Assembly: GCA_020026035.1 (NCBI GenBank) | Contig: JAHHRC010000042.1 | Coordinates: forward strand, 1-11,727 | DNA: 11,727 nt | Reading direction: 5' to 3' | Origin: Erysipelotrichaceae bacterium | GTDB lineage: Bacteria; Bacillota_I; Bacilli_A; Erysipelotrichales; Erysipelotrichaceae | In this document: one piece after another, positions 1 to 8,400 of the stretch | How positions within the stretch are numbered: position 1 is the first letter of the stretch | Layout: each line of letters opens with the position of its first letter | Notes under the pieces: model-generated | What the model saw: the letters and a program-made list of their open reading frames with translations, nothing else | What the model was told of the DNA's origin: nothing | The model's database searches: none | Made by a program: the position numbers and the translations under genes

Positions 1-1392
1 TTTTTGTTCGAGGAAGGAATTTACTTCAATGATTGGAACAGGGACAGTTTCTTGGATGGGGATGGTTGTTAGGATGTAGTCGATTTGGTTGAAGTCGACG
101 GTTTCAATGTTGAAAAGGCCGGTTGTTTTTACGACATTTAATTGTTCGCCAAACTTTTCTTTGATGCGATAGGCGAGAAGTTCGCTCGTTGCTCGACCAC
201 TGCCGCAGACGATGAGGATGTTTTCTTTGACGCGGTTTTTCTTTTTCTCTAGGGCGACATTGAAGTGGAGTGCCATGTAGGCAATTTCGTCTTTGTTTAT
301 GTTTTTGTGGTAGGTGTCTTTGAGGGTCTTACTTGCAACGACGGCCATATTATAGGCAAGGGCGTAGTGGGAGCGGATTTTGTTTGTGAGAGGATTGTTG
401 GCGGTTAAATCGTTGAGTAAGCGTACTTTGAAAGGAACGATGTGTAAGGCTAACAAGGAGATGAGTTCCATATCGTAACGCAAATCGATTTTGAAGGTTG
501 TGTAGATCGTTGTAAGCATGTCATTGACCATTTTGTATACATCATCACTGACGATGGCGTTGACGTTGTCGTTTTGGAAGGTGAGCATTTTCTTGGCGCT
601 AAGATGGAGGTAGATATAGGCGATTTCATCTTGTGGGAAGGAAAGGTGGAAGTGTTGTTCGAGGTTGCTTACAAGTTGTAGGGTGAGTAAGTAGTCCTCA
701 TCGTTTGGGGTGGCATTGGTTTCAAAGTGAATGACATTATCGGCTTGAATGCGGACAATGGAGATTGCAATGTGAGTGATGAGGTTGTTTAAGGAGTCTT
801 GAGACATTTGGAAGTTTGCTTGTTGGATGGTTTGTAGGATGAGGGTTTTGATGGTGTTTAGATCGATATCTTGGAAAAGGTCACTTGGGTTTTGTAGGGC
901 GTTTTGTTCGAAGTGAGCAAGGCATATGCGTAGATCTTTTTCATCTCCGATAAGCTTGATTCCCTGGTTAGCTCGAAAGTCGATTTGGATGTTGTGGTGG
1001 TTGAGGTGTTCGCGTACGACTTTGAGGTCTTTTTTGATGGTGGAGCGACTGACGTAGAATACATCGGCTAGTTCATCGATGGTGATACTTCCATCCATCA
1101 TGATGAGGTATTCGAGGAGTTGGTGTTCACGCATCTCTTTGTCGGTGCTTTGGGCTTGTTGGAGTTGGGTTAGATAGAGATTGAATTGGTCGTTGTCGTG
1201 TATGTCTAAGCGGATTCCTTTTCGAGGAATGGTTTGGATGGTGGCACCGTTTTGAGCTAAGTCTTGATTGAGGGTGTTAATGTCAGTGCGGATGGTTCTT
1301 GTGCTGACATTACAAAGGGAAGCGAGGTTGCTTGCAGTGATGTAGGTTTCTTGTTTGGTGAGTATTTCTAAGATTTGTTGTGTTCGTTCCAT
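1..1392 (-). CDS. BglG/LicR/MtlR-type PTS-regulated transcription regulator, C-terminus beyond the left edge
   Basis: The minus strand is open for 464 codons from the ATG at 1392-1390 to the window edge with no stop. The reading gives two N-terminal helix-turn-helix regions, about residues 4-58 (ends in RKGIRL) and 85-148 (ends in QGIKLIGDE). Two PRD domains follow, with the expected phosphorylatable histidines near H207 and H263 (PRD1) and H317 and H376 (PRD2, in LLALHIVPF and YMALHFNVA). A PTS EIIB-like domain begins near 391, with candidate phospho-cysteine C396 in ILIVCGSGRATS. Relatives of this plan (LicR, MtlR, ManR) are about 650-700 residues and usually end in an EIIA-like domain, so roughly the last third is probably missing. 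Two DNA-type HTHs suggest a DNA-binding activator rather than an RNA antiterminator. Its activity would be set by PTS phosphorylation; the sugar cannot be told. A ribosome site reading AAGAGGT (1399-1405) lies 6-7 bases before the ATG. Confidence 0.9.
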   Translation of the reverse strand, partial: MERTQQILEILTKQETYITASNLASLCNVSTRTIRTDINTLNQDLAQNGATIQTIPRKGIRLDIHDNDQFNLYLTQLQQAQSTDKEMREHQLLEYLIMMDGSITIDELADVFYVSRSTIKKDLKVVREHLNHHNIQIDFRANQGIKLIGDEKDLRICLAHFEQNALQNPSDLFQDIDLNTIKTLILQTIQQANFQMSQDSLNNLITHIAISIVRIQADNVIHFETNATPNDEDYLLTLQLVSNLEQHFHLSFPQDEIAYIYLHLSAKKMLTFQNDNVNAIVSDDVYKMVNDMLTTIYTTFKIDLRYDMELISLLALHIVPFKVRLLNDLTANNPLTNKIRSHYALAYNMAVVASKTLKDTYHKNINKDEIAYMALHFNVALEKKKNRVKENILIVCGSGRATSELLAYRIKEKFGEQLNVVKTTGLFNIETVDFNQIDYILTTIPIQETVPVPIIEVNSFLEQK

Positions 1393-1415
1393 AGGTTTAC
1401 CTCTTTTATGGTTCT

Positions 1416-1421
1416 ATTGTA
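1416..1421 (-). promoter_or_regulatory. possible -10 box of the PTS regulator gene
   Basis: On the minus strand TACAAT lies 24 bases upstream of the regulator start, which would give a short leader that still contains the AAGAGGT ribosome site. No good -35 is seen at 16-18 bases (only T-rich sequence), so this call is weak. Confidence 0.35.
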
Positions 1422-1436
1422 CTATTTCTTATTGTT

Positions 1437-1461
1437 GGTAAAAATACCTTTACCTTTGGTA
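1437..1461. repeat. GGTA/TACC inverted-repeat cluster, operator-like
   Basis: Within 25 bases the sequence reads GGTA-AAAA-TACC (1437-1448), then TACC-TTT-GGTA (1451-1461); GGTAAA at 1437-1442 also pairs with TTTACC at 1449-1454. The cluster lies between the divergent regulator gene and tmk and touches the tmk -35 region. A related near-palindrome, AGGTTTACCT, lies at 1393-1402 beside the regulator start. It could be an operator, but no binding protein can be named. Confidence 0.4.
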
Positions 1462-1484
1462 GATTTCTTTTTGGATGGTATAAT
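1456..1484 (+). promoter_or_regulatory. tmk operon promoter (extended -10)
   Basis: TTGGTA (1456-1461), a 17-base spacer, then TATAAT (1479-1484) preceded by TGG, giving an extended -10. The expected transcription start, 6-7 bases after the -10, falls at 1490-1491, on the tmk start codon itself. The same TGGTATAAT string appears at two other gene starts in this window. Confidence 0.8.
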
Positions 1485-1490
1485 GCCGGT

Positions 1491-2132
1491 ATGACAAACG
1501 GAAAATTTATTACATTTGAAGGACCGGACGGTAGTGGAAAGACTACGGTTTCTAAAGCGGTCACAAAGCGTCTTCAGGAAGAAGGCTACAAAGTTATATA
1601 TACAAGAGAACCAGGAGGAAGTGCGATTGCGGAACAGATTCGTTCGGTAATCTTAGATCCAAAGAATACGTTGATGGATGGGCGTTGTGAGGCGTTGTTG
1701 TACGCTGCCTCTCGCCGGCAACATCTTATTGAAATAGTCTTACCTTCAATCGAAGAAGGAATTACGGTGATTAGTGATCGATTCATTGATTCATCCCTTG
1801 CTTATCAAGGTTGTGGGCGAGGAATTGGGATGGATGAAGTATTTGCCATTAACCAATTTGCGATTGAAAGCTACATGCCAGATAAGACGATTTATTTGGA
1901 TATTGATGCGCAAACGGGATTGGATCGTATTGCGAAGGGAAGAGACGTGTTGGACCGGTTGGACCAAGAAGATATTTCGTTCCACAATGCCGTGTTTGAA
2001 GGGTATCAAAAGGTGATCGACAAGTATCAAGATCGAATGATTCTTGTGGATGCGACAAAGGACGTTGATGATGTGATTGAACGTGCTTACCAAGAAGTGA
2101 AAGGGTTAATTGATGGCACGCGTGAAAGCTAG
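1491..2132 (+). CDS. tmk: thymidylate kinase (dTMP kinase)
   Basis: This cytosolic enzyme phosphorylates dTMP to dTDP with ATP, a required step to dTTP. The 213-residue length is normal. The P-loop GPDGSGKTT is at residues 11-19, the TREPGG dTMP-binding motif at 38-43, and the DRF-x-DSSLAYQG motif at about 96-107. The LID segment (RDVLDRLDQED) lies around 151-161. The ATG at 1491 fits the family's usual N-terminus, only a few residues before the P-loop; the next methionine (62) would remove the P-loop, so the start is secure. There is no ribosome site between the promoter and the ATG, so the message is predicted to be leaderless. It is the first gene of the tmk-holB-ricT-rsmI operon and overlaps holB by 20 bases. 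Confidence 0.97.
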   Translation: MTNGKFITFEGPDGSGKTTVSKAVTKRLQEEGYKVIYTREPGGSAIAEQIRSVILDPKNTLMDGRCEALLYAASRRQHLIEIVLPSIEEGITVISDRFIDSSLAYQGCGRGIGMDEVFAINQFAIESYMPDKTIYLDIDAQTGLDRIAKGRDVLDRLDQEDISFHNAVFEGYQKVIDKYQDRMILVDATKDVDDVIERAYQEVKGLIDGTRES

Positions 2133-3237
2133 TAGCGATGAGAAAAATACATTACCTGAAACCTTACGTGTAGAACAGGAAAACAAAGAGCGCCGGATGG
2201 AAGGTCGTTTGCAGTTAATGCAATACCAGCCGGTGGCTTTTGACTTGTTGAATCGAGCCATTGCGCAAAAGAAGATTAGTCATGCCTATTTGTTTTATGG
2301 GGCACCGAATACGAAGAAGTATGAAATGGCGATTTTGTTTGCCCAAAGTATTCTGATGGGTGTTGAAGATGGCTTAGTGAAGGAAGAAGAGCTAAGTGAA
2401 GAAGATGCGATTCTTGCGAATCGGATTGCGACGCTGAATTATCGCGATATGCTTGTCTTAGATGGAACACGGAAGAAGAAGTTATCAAAGAAGGAAATTG
2501 ATGATCTTCAGGTGGTGTTTTCGAAAACGGCTTCGGAGAAAAGTGGGCGTAAGTTATATATTTTGAATCATTGTGAGAATATGTCGTATGAGGCTGCGAA
2601 TAGTTTGCTTAAGTTTTTAGAAGAGCCTACAGGTGAGGTGTATGCGATTTTAACGTGTGATAGCTTAGAGCATATCTTGCCTACGATTCAATCGCGTTGT
2701 TTGCCAATTCCATTCCGTGTGATGCCAAGTGTTGTGCATGAGGAAATGGCGTTGAAGGATGGCTTAGATCCTGAGGATGCCTACTTTATTTCGTTTTTGC
2801 AATATGGCAATAAGCGCTATGAAGAAGTGGCTGCGAGTTACAGTTTTCAAACGGCTAAGACGATGTTAAAGCAGTTTTTAGGGGTCAAAGATGATCCGAG
2901 ATTACTGCTTGTGGACTTTGATTTGTTGTATAAGAGTAAAGCGACAAATGAAGTGGATGAACATGGGGAAGCGTTGAAAGATCGTGATGTGGATTTAGAT
3001 ACGTTGCGGTATTTTTATACGATGGTGATTCGCTATTATCAGGATGTCATTATGAATGAATACAAAGGACCTACTTGGTACAACGAAGTGGTTGTGAATG
3101 CGAGTAAGACGAAAGATTGTGAGCGTTTGGCAAAGAAGCTTGCGATTTTAATTGAAGAAAAAGACCAATTGAATCGTGTGAACGATTTGTCATTGGTGTT
3201 ATATCAAACCATATACCGATTGGAGGTAAATAGATGA
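2113..3237 (+). CDS. holB: DNA polymerase III delta' subunit (clamp loader)
   Basis: Delta' is the non-ATPase stator of the clamp-loader complex that loads the sliding clamp. The typical opening (YQP...HAYLFYGAP) is at residues 38-65. The helix NSLLKFLEEP is at 163-172 and the TIQSRC motif, which includes the SRC of clamp-loader subunits, is at 191-196. The P-loop position reads GAPNTKKYE without GKT, so it should not bind ATP. The four-cysteine zinc module common in DnaX and many delta' proteins is absent; an acidic, lysine-rich stretch (about 84-125) fills that place. The chosen ATG at 2113 has GAAAGGG 7 bases upstream and gives 374 residues, with a non-conserved 30-35 residue N-terminal extension. 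ATGs at 2197 or 2218 would match the usual family start but have poorer ribosome sites. The stop overlaps the ricT start as ATGA. Confidence 0.92.
   Translation: MARVKASSDEKNTLPETLRVEQENKERRMEGRLQLMQYQPVAFDLLNRAIAQKKISHAYLFYGAPNTKKYEMAILFAQSILMGVEDGLVKEEELSEEDAILANRIATLNYRDMLVLDGTRKKKLSKKEIDDLQVVFSKTASEKSGRKLYILNHCENMSYEAANSLLKFLEEPTGEVYAILTCDSLEHILPTIQSRCLPIPFRVMPSVVHEEMALKDGLDPEDAYFISFLQYGNKRYEEVAASYSFQTAKTMLKQFLGVKDDPRLLLVDFDLLYKSKATNEVDEHGEALKDRDVDLDTLRYFYTMVIRYYQDVIMNEYKGPTWYNEVVVNASKTKDCERLAKKLAILIEEKDQLNRVNDLSLVLYQTIYRLEVNR
3222..3226 (+). promoter_or_regulatory. ribosome binding site of ricT
   Basis: GGAGG lies 7 bases before the ricT ATG, inside the end of holB. With the ATGA stop-start overlap, this points to translational coupling of holB and ricT. 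Confidence 0.75.
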
Positions 3238-4505
3238 GTGATGTTGAAGTGATGGAAACAGTGGAAACTGTGGAAATAGAAGAAGTAAAAGAAGAGAAGA
3301 AAGAACGTAAGAAGGACGAAAAGAAGGAAGAGAAAACGTATCCATATACGGTTGCGATTCGGTTCCATGGAAATTCGAAGTCCTATACGTTTGGAACGGA
3401 TTTAGACAATATTCAAATTGGTGACTATGTGATTGTGCAAACGTCACAAGGAATTGAGATTGGAAAAGCACAAACAACAAGTGTTCCAATTAGTGAGACA
3501 ACGCCGAAGATGAAATTGGCACCGGTCGTTCGTCTTGCGACCAAAAAGGATCAGTTGCAATATCGTGACAATATCGAACTTGGAAAACATGCTCTACGGA
3601 TTTGTCAGGAAGAAGTGGAAAAGCTTGGTCTTGGTATGCATTTGTTGAGTGCAGAATATGTGTTGGATCGTTCGAAAGTCTTGTTTATTTACCAGGCAGA
3701 TGCGCGTGTTGACTTCCGTGAGCTTTTGAAGAAGTTAGGTTCACGCTTGCATTGTCGAATTGAATTGCGGCAGATTGGGGAACGTGATAAGGCTAAGATG
3801 GTTGGTGGTATTGGTGTTTGTGGGATGGAGTGTTGCTGTAGTCGATTTAAGACATCGATGGATGTTGTGTCGATTAATATGGCAAAAACCCAGTTACTTG
3901 CATTGAATACCGAGAAGCTATCGGGTATGTGTGGGAAGTTGATGTGTTGTTTGCGTTATGAAAATGACAACTACAAAGAACTTACCAAGGGGCTTCCGAA
4001 GATGGGTGCCCATGTGGAATACAATGGGGCGATTTATCGTGTTGCCTCAATGAATGTGATGAATCAATCGGTGAACTTGGAGAATCCTTGTGGGTTTGAA
4101 ACGATTACGTTGGATGATTTGAAAGAGAATGCGATTATTCGTAAGGGTGTTCCTTTAACCAAGCATCGTGAAGGCTGTTGTGGTGGCAATATGAAGTGCT
4201 TGAATGAGCGCGTCAAGGAAAGTGCGATTGCAAGTGGTACTTATGCAAAGAAGGACGAAGTTACGAAGAAGGAAGAACGTCGTCAACCGGTAAAAGAAAC
4301 TAAGAAACCTCGTAAGAATAGCAATGAGAAGAAAAAGCCAGTAAACAAGAAGGCAACTGATGCAAAGAATAAGCAGAATAAGCCACAGAATCATAAGCCA
4401 AAGCGGAATCCAAAGCCAGCTCCTACAGCGAAGAAGGCGAATGTGACGGTTCGTAGCTTTAAGTCGAGTAAAAACAAACAAGCGGATAAGAATGGTGGGA
4501 AGTAA
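3234..4505 (+). CDS. ricT: RicT (YaaT), PSP1-domain iron-sulfur protein, with long charged tails
   Basis: In Bacillus subtilis RicT (YaaT) works with RicA and RicF in a complex carrying FAD and 4Fe-4S clusters, which aids RNase Y-dependent mRNA maturation and affects biofilm, competence and sporulation. The PSP1 core spans about residues 90-245, with the signature ARVDFRELLKKLGSRLHCRIELRQIGERDKAKMVGG starting at 157. Conserved cysteines are in GVCGMECCCSRF (C196, C200-202) and SGMCGKLMCCLRYE (C233, C238, C239). Further cysteines lie at 286, 315, 316 and 322. The protein has 423 residues against about 275 in B. subtilis. The extra length is an acidic Glu/Lys N-tail (1-36) and a very basic Lys/Asn/Pro C-tail (about 336-423), both probably disordered. 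It overlaps holB at ATGA and is 2 bases from rsmI. Confidence 0.93.
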   Translation: MSDVEVMETVETVEIEEVKEEKKERKKDEKKEEKTYPYTVAIRFHGNSKSYTFGTDLDNIQIGDYVIVQTSQGIEIGKAQTTSVPISETTPKMKLAPVVRLATKKDQLQYRDNIELGKHALRICQEEVEKLGLGMHLLSAEYVLDRSKVLFIYQADARVDFRELLKKLGSRLHCRIELRQIGERDKAKMVGGIGVCGMECCCSRFKTSMDVVSINMAKTQLLALNTEKLSGMCGKLMCCLRYENDNYKELTKGLPKMGAHVEYNGAIYRVASMNVMNQSVNLENPCGFETITLDDLKENAIIRKGVPLTKHREGCCGGNMKCLNERVKESAIASGTYAKKDEVTKKEERRQPVKETKKPRKNSNEKKKPVNKKATDAKNKQNKPQNHKPKRNPKPAPTAKKANVTVRSFKSSKNKQADKNGGK

Positions 4506-4507
4506 GT

Positions 4508-5356
4508 ATGATTCGTCAAAAGAGTTTTGAAAATGAAATGCCGACGTTGTATTTAGTGCCAACGCCGATTGGGAATTTGCATGAGATGACACCAAGAGCG
4601 ATTGAGGTGTTGCGTTCGGTGGATGTGATTGCGTGTGAGGATACGCGTACCAGTGGTCGTTTGTTAAAGCATTTCGATATTAAGAATCGTTTGATTGCTT
4701 ACCAGATGCACAATGAAGAATCTTCCTCGTTGGGGATTTTGAATTTGTTAGAACAAGGCAATGATGTGGCTTTGATTAGTGATGCGGGCTATCCGTTAAT
4801 TAATGATCCAGGGCAAACGGTTGTAAGTCTTGTGAGTGAAAAGGGCTTTAATGTCGTTCCTTTGTCGGGTTGTAATGCGATGTTGAATGGTTTAGTGGCG
4901 AGTGGTTTGGTTGCGCAACCTTTCATCTTCGTAGGATTCTTACCGCAAAAAGAAGGCGAAGCTTTGAAGACAATGCGGATGTATCAGGATTATCCAATGA
5001 CGATGGTGTTTTATGAAGCACCACATCGAATTACACGCTTTATGAGTCAAGCACTTGAAGTGTTTGGTAACCGTAAGTGTTGTATTAGTCGTGAGCTTAC
5101 GAAGTTGCACGAAGAGTTTATTCGGGGAACGATTGAGGAAGTCTTAGAGGTATGTGATACCTTGAAGGGTGAAATGGTCGTTGTCATTGAAGGTAAGAGT
5201 TTCGACAAAGAGAAAGATGTTGACTATGGGACGATTCTTATGATGGTCAATGAGTTGATGGAAGAAGGCTTGTCGAAAAAAGATGCGATTAAAGATGTCG
5301 CAAATAAGACGGGTGTTCCAAAGAATCGTGTGAAAGACATGGTATTTAAAGATTAA
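4508..5356 (+). CDS. rsmI: 16S rRNA (cytidine1402-2'-O)-methyltransferase
   Basis: RsmI uses S-adenosylmethionine to methylate the 2'-OH of C1402 in 16S rRNA, at the ribosomal P site. It is a member of the tetrapyrrole-methylase fold family. Motifs in order are VPTPIGNL (17-24), EDTRTSGRLL (44-53), SDAGYPLINDPG (91-102), FVGFLPQK (141-148), FYEAPHRI (168-175), SRELTKLHEE (194-203) and GEMVVVIEG (221-229). A C-terminal helical segment (about 245-278, LSKKDAIKDVANKTGV) is HTH-like, as is usual. Length, 282, is normal. The glycine-rich loop usually reading PGPNA or PGPSA is LSGCNA here, a minor variation. The start at 4508, 2 bases after ricT, has GGTGGGAAG nearby; the ATG at 4538 would also retain the core. 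It is the last gene of the operon. Confidence 0.95.
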   Translation: MIRQKSFENEMPTLYLVPTPIGNLHEMTPRAIEVLRSVDVIACEDTRTSGRLLKHFDIKNRLIAYQMHNEESSSLGILNLLEQGNDVALISDAGYPLINDPGQTVVSLVSEKGFNVVPLSGCNAMLNGLVASGLVAQPFIFVGFLPQKEGEALKTMRMYQDYPMTMVFYEAPHRITRFMSQALEVFGNRKCCISRELTKLHEEFIRGTIEEVLEVCDTLKGEMVVVIEGKSFDKEKDVDYGTILMMVNELMEEGLSKKDAIKDVANKTGVPKNRVKDMVFKD

Positions 5357-5360
5357 TGTG

Positions 5361-5392
5361 AAAAGAGAAGATGGTTGGTCTTCTCTTTTTGT
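5361..5392 (+). terminator. terminator of the tmk-rsmI operon
   Basis: A perfect 11-base stem pairs 5361-5371 (AAAAGAGAAGA) with 5379-5389, closing a 7-base loop and ending in a T run, 4 bases after the rsmI stop. Confidence 0.9.
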
Positions 5393-5403
5393 TAAGTTGG
5401 TCT

Positions 5404-5433
5404 TTGAGGAATGTTAAGTGTTTTTGGTATAAT
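5404..5433 (+). promoter_or_regulatory. promoter of the helicase-like gene (extended -10)
   Basis: TTGAGG (5404-5409), 18 bases, then TATAAT (5428-5433) preceded by TGG. Transcription should start near 5440, leaving a leader of about 24 bases that contains the AGGAAGG ribosome site. Confidence 0.8.
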
Positions 5434-5447
5434 GGAACACAGCAGAT

Positions 5448-5454
5448 AGGAAGG
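5448..5454 (+). promoter_or_regulatory. ribosome binding site that sets the helicase-like start
   Basis: AGGAAGG lies 9 bases before the ATG at 5464. The longer open frame from 5371 begins inside the preceding terminator hairpin and upstream of the promoter, so the 5464 start is preferred. Confidence 0.8.
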
Positions 5455-5463
5455 CGTGTATTG

Positions 5464-8400
5464 ATGGAACATACGAAAGTGGAACGAATGGATCATATTT
5501 TACAATATTACAAGATGAAGGAGTTTTTTCAGGTAGAAAACTATCCGGATGTATATAAGATTTGTCGCAGTGCGAAGCGGTCAGAGCCGATTGTGGAGTT
5601 TGCGGTAGATTTGAAGCTTGATAAAGATTTAGAGACGTTATTAAGAAAAGAAGCGACTTCAATGGAGAAGAGCCATTGGTCGAATCTTTGTGTGTATTTA
5701 GGTAAGGTACAGCGGGATGCGTGTTTGAAGGCAATGTCGACATATGTGCAAAAGGATGTGGATGTCTTTGATCAAACGGAATGGAATAAGGATTATATGC
5801 CTTTGTGTAGTCTTGAATTGGATTGTAATGGGGTGTATGTGTCGAATTCCATGATGGTGTCGCCGATTGTGTTTGCGATGCATGAGTTGGAGATGAATCC
5901 GATTAAGGTAGAACGTCTTTTTGATTGCGGTCGATATGAGGAAACGATGCGTAAGCTAGATGGGCTGTTTGTGCCTGGAGAAGTTGTTTCGATTGACCAA
6001 TTAAAAGGTATTTTAAAACAGTTGGAAGAAGTGTATTTGTCGCATTTGAAGGACTTTTCTAGTGATCATAAGCCGGTGTTTTTTGAGGCGATGGATGCGG
6101 TATTCTACTTGTATCAAAATGAAGAATTGTATCAGAAGAACAAACATGCACGTGTTTCCAATGGGTTCTTTCGGAAAGGGATTCAGGAAGAATTAACATC
6201 GATTGAGCATGGTGTAAGAAGTGATGCGTTATGTTCGTTTATGGATTCGTTTGAAGAAAAGATGGATGAGCATGAGCGTGTTGACTTGTTGCATCGAAAG
6301 AGTGATCAATCGCATTATCTTCAGCAGTTGCATGGGCTATTGGATATGGAATATGCACCTCTTGCGAAGTGGCCTTCCTTAAAAATGCCAACATTTATGG
6401 AACAGATTGCCTTGAATCATTGTTTGCATGATGATTCGTTTATGCAAGCAATTACAGTACCAGTTGGTGGTAGTGGTGAAGTGTTTGTGAAGGAGTTGCT
6501 TGCAAGTTGTGTTGTGGAAAAGGCGAAGGTCTTTTCACAGTATGAAACAAGTGATGATGGCTTTGAAGTGGTTCATGGCAAGAGTTGTAATTGGTATCAG
6601 TTAAAAGATCGTTCGCTTTGTAAGCAGTCGTTGTTTGTGGTAAGTGATGAGGATTACTTTTCTCGTGTTGTAAAAGATTTAAAAGAGGAACTAACGCCGA
6701 AGTATCATATTTCTACGGATTCTAGAAAGCCGTTGTCATTGATTCGGAAATTATTTGATGCGAGTTATTCGGGCATGGAAGAAGTGATTGTCAGTGGCAA
6801 TCAAGATCCTATTGTGTTGCAGGATTTGTATTTTAGTAAGCAAGCAAGTGATTTGTACAATATTTCTGGGAAACAAAATGCGATGCAGTCGGCTTGGGGA
6901 TTAATGGGTGTAAAGCTTACTGACCAAGAGGATTTGTATCATTTGAATCAATATTTCTTAGAGCCGCTATTGAAGATGTATTTGCATGAAGAAGCGATAG
7001 TGAGTCGTGGGAATGCAAGGTATGAATATACGCGTAAGATTTTCTTGAAGCAGTTAGATCGTGTCCATCAGAAGCAAGAAGAGCTTGAATCGTATAAGAT
7101 TCTTCCAACGTTAATTAAAGAAGAGAAGTTACAAAGTGATTTGTTAAAGGCAAAGTATGAAACGTCGTTGAATGCCTATGAGAAGAGTATTCGTTTGACA
7201 CGGATTGATATTGAGCATGATGAAGAAAAGTTGAAAGAGTTAGAGTGTGAGATTACTAGCTTAGAAGAAACGATTAATGCGAAAGATACGATGGTGCAGG
7301 ATGTGAAGAATGCGATCTATGCATTGGATTTAAAGATTGATGAGAACCAAAAGAGTGCTCGTGAAAAGAGTAAGTCGGTTTCAATGTTTGGAAAGTTATT
7401 CCATTCGAAGGCAAGTCAAGAGGTTGAAGAAGAGTTATTGGTATTAAAGGATGCCTTATCTTCTTTACAAGGTGAGATGTCTTCCTTGCAAGATTCCTTA
7501 CGTACCTATGAACAAGAAGAGGCGCAGCTACAATTGAAGTCGTTGACTTTGCATGAAGAGGTTGAATCGTTGCGTTCGTTGATTGTGGAAAAAGAAGTGT
7601 CGATTCTTGAAGTGGAAAAGAAGCGGGAAGAATGTGTGTCCTTGTTGGAACATTGTGAAGATCGCTTGATAACGTTAAAACGTAAGTATCGTGATGCGGT
7701 GGAAAGCTTTAAGGGTTCTAATGGGTTTACGGCTCGTAAGTCGTTAGATCCTGGCTTTGTGAGTCGTTTGATGAGTGATGATCTTGAGATTTCAAGTAAG
7801 GCCTTCTTGGATAATCCGTGGTTCCATGAGTCATATAATCGAGAACGTGAGAAGTTGTTTAATACGGCGGTTCGTTTCTTAAGGGAGTGTGTTCTTTCTT
7901 CGAAGGCGCTTGCTTGTAATATGGCGTTATTGCAATCTATGTTGAAGTTTAAGAATGTTGAACTGGATGCGATGGATGAAGTGACGATGGCTACGAGTTT
8001 GTTTGAGTCGTTGTGCTTTGTGGTACCAATGGTTCAAACGACACCGTATTTCCTTGGAGTGTTATTGAAGGATTGTAAGAAAGAAGATAGCTTTGGATAT
8101 ATTGTCTATGACCATGGGGAACGTTTGGATGTGCATGAGGTGTTTGGTGGTTTGAAACGCTTTGCGAAAACGATTGTCATGGGGGATGTGCGGCAAGTGA
8201 AAAAGAAGAGTAAGGATGACTTACGCTTCTTGATGTCGTTGTATGAGGATGATGTATGTAAGGCGTATGCGAAGTGTGATACAAATGCGATGCAGTTTGC
8301 AAATCTTCACGCCAAGTATGGGACGTATTTAGCGAAGTTTGGTGGTGATCGTACTTGGGTTGGGATTCCATTTGTGGTCAATGAGAGTATTGGGCATCCA

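Noticed and set aside
858..1064. 68-residue minus-strand open frame
   Set aside because: It lies in another frame inside the PTS regulator, whose own frame is open for 464 codons with clear HTH, PRD and EIIB signatures.
1791..2093. 100-residue minus-strand frame within tmk
   Set aside because: It is a shadow of tmk with no ribosome site and no recognisable domain.
4155..4595. 146-residue minus-strand hydrophobic open frame resembling a membrane protein
   Set aside because: It is antisense to the lysine-rich tail of ricT; AAG and AAA codons read backwards give Leu and Phe, so the apparent membrane segments are an artefact.
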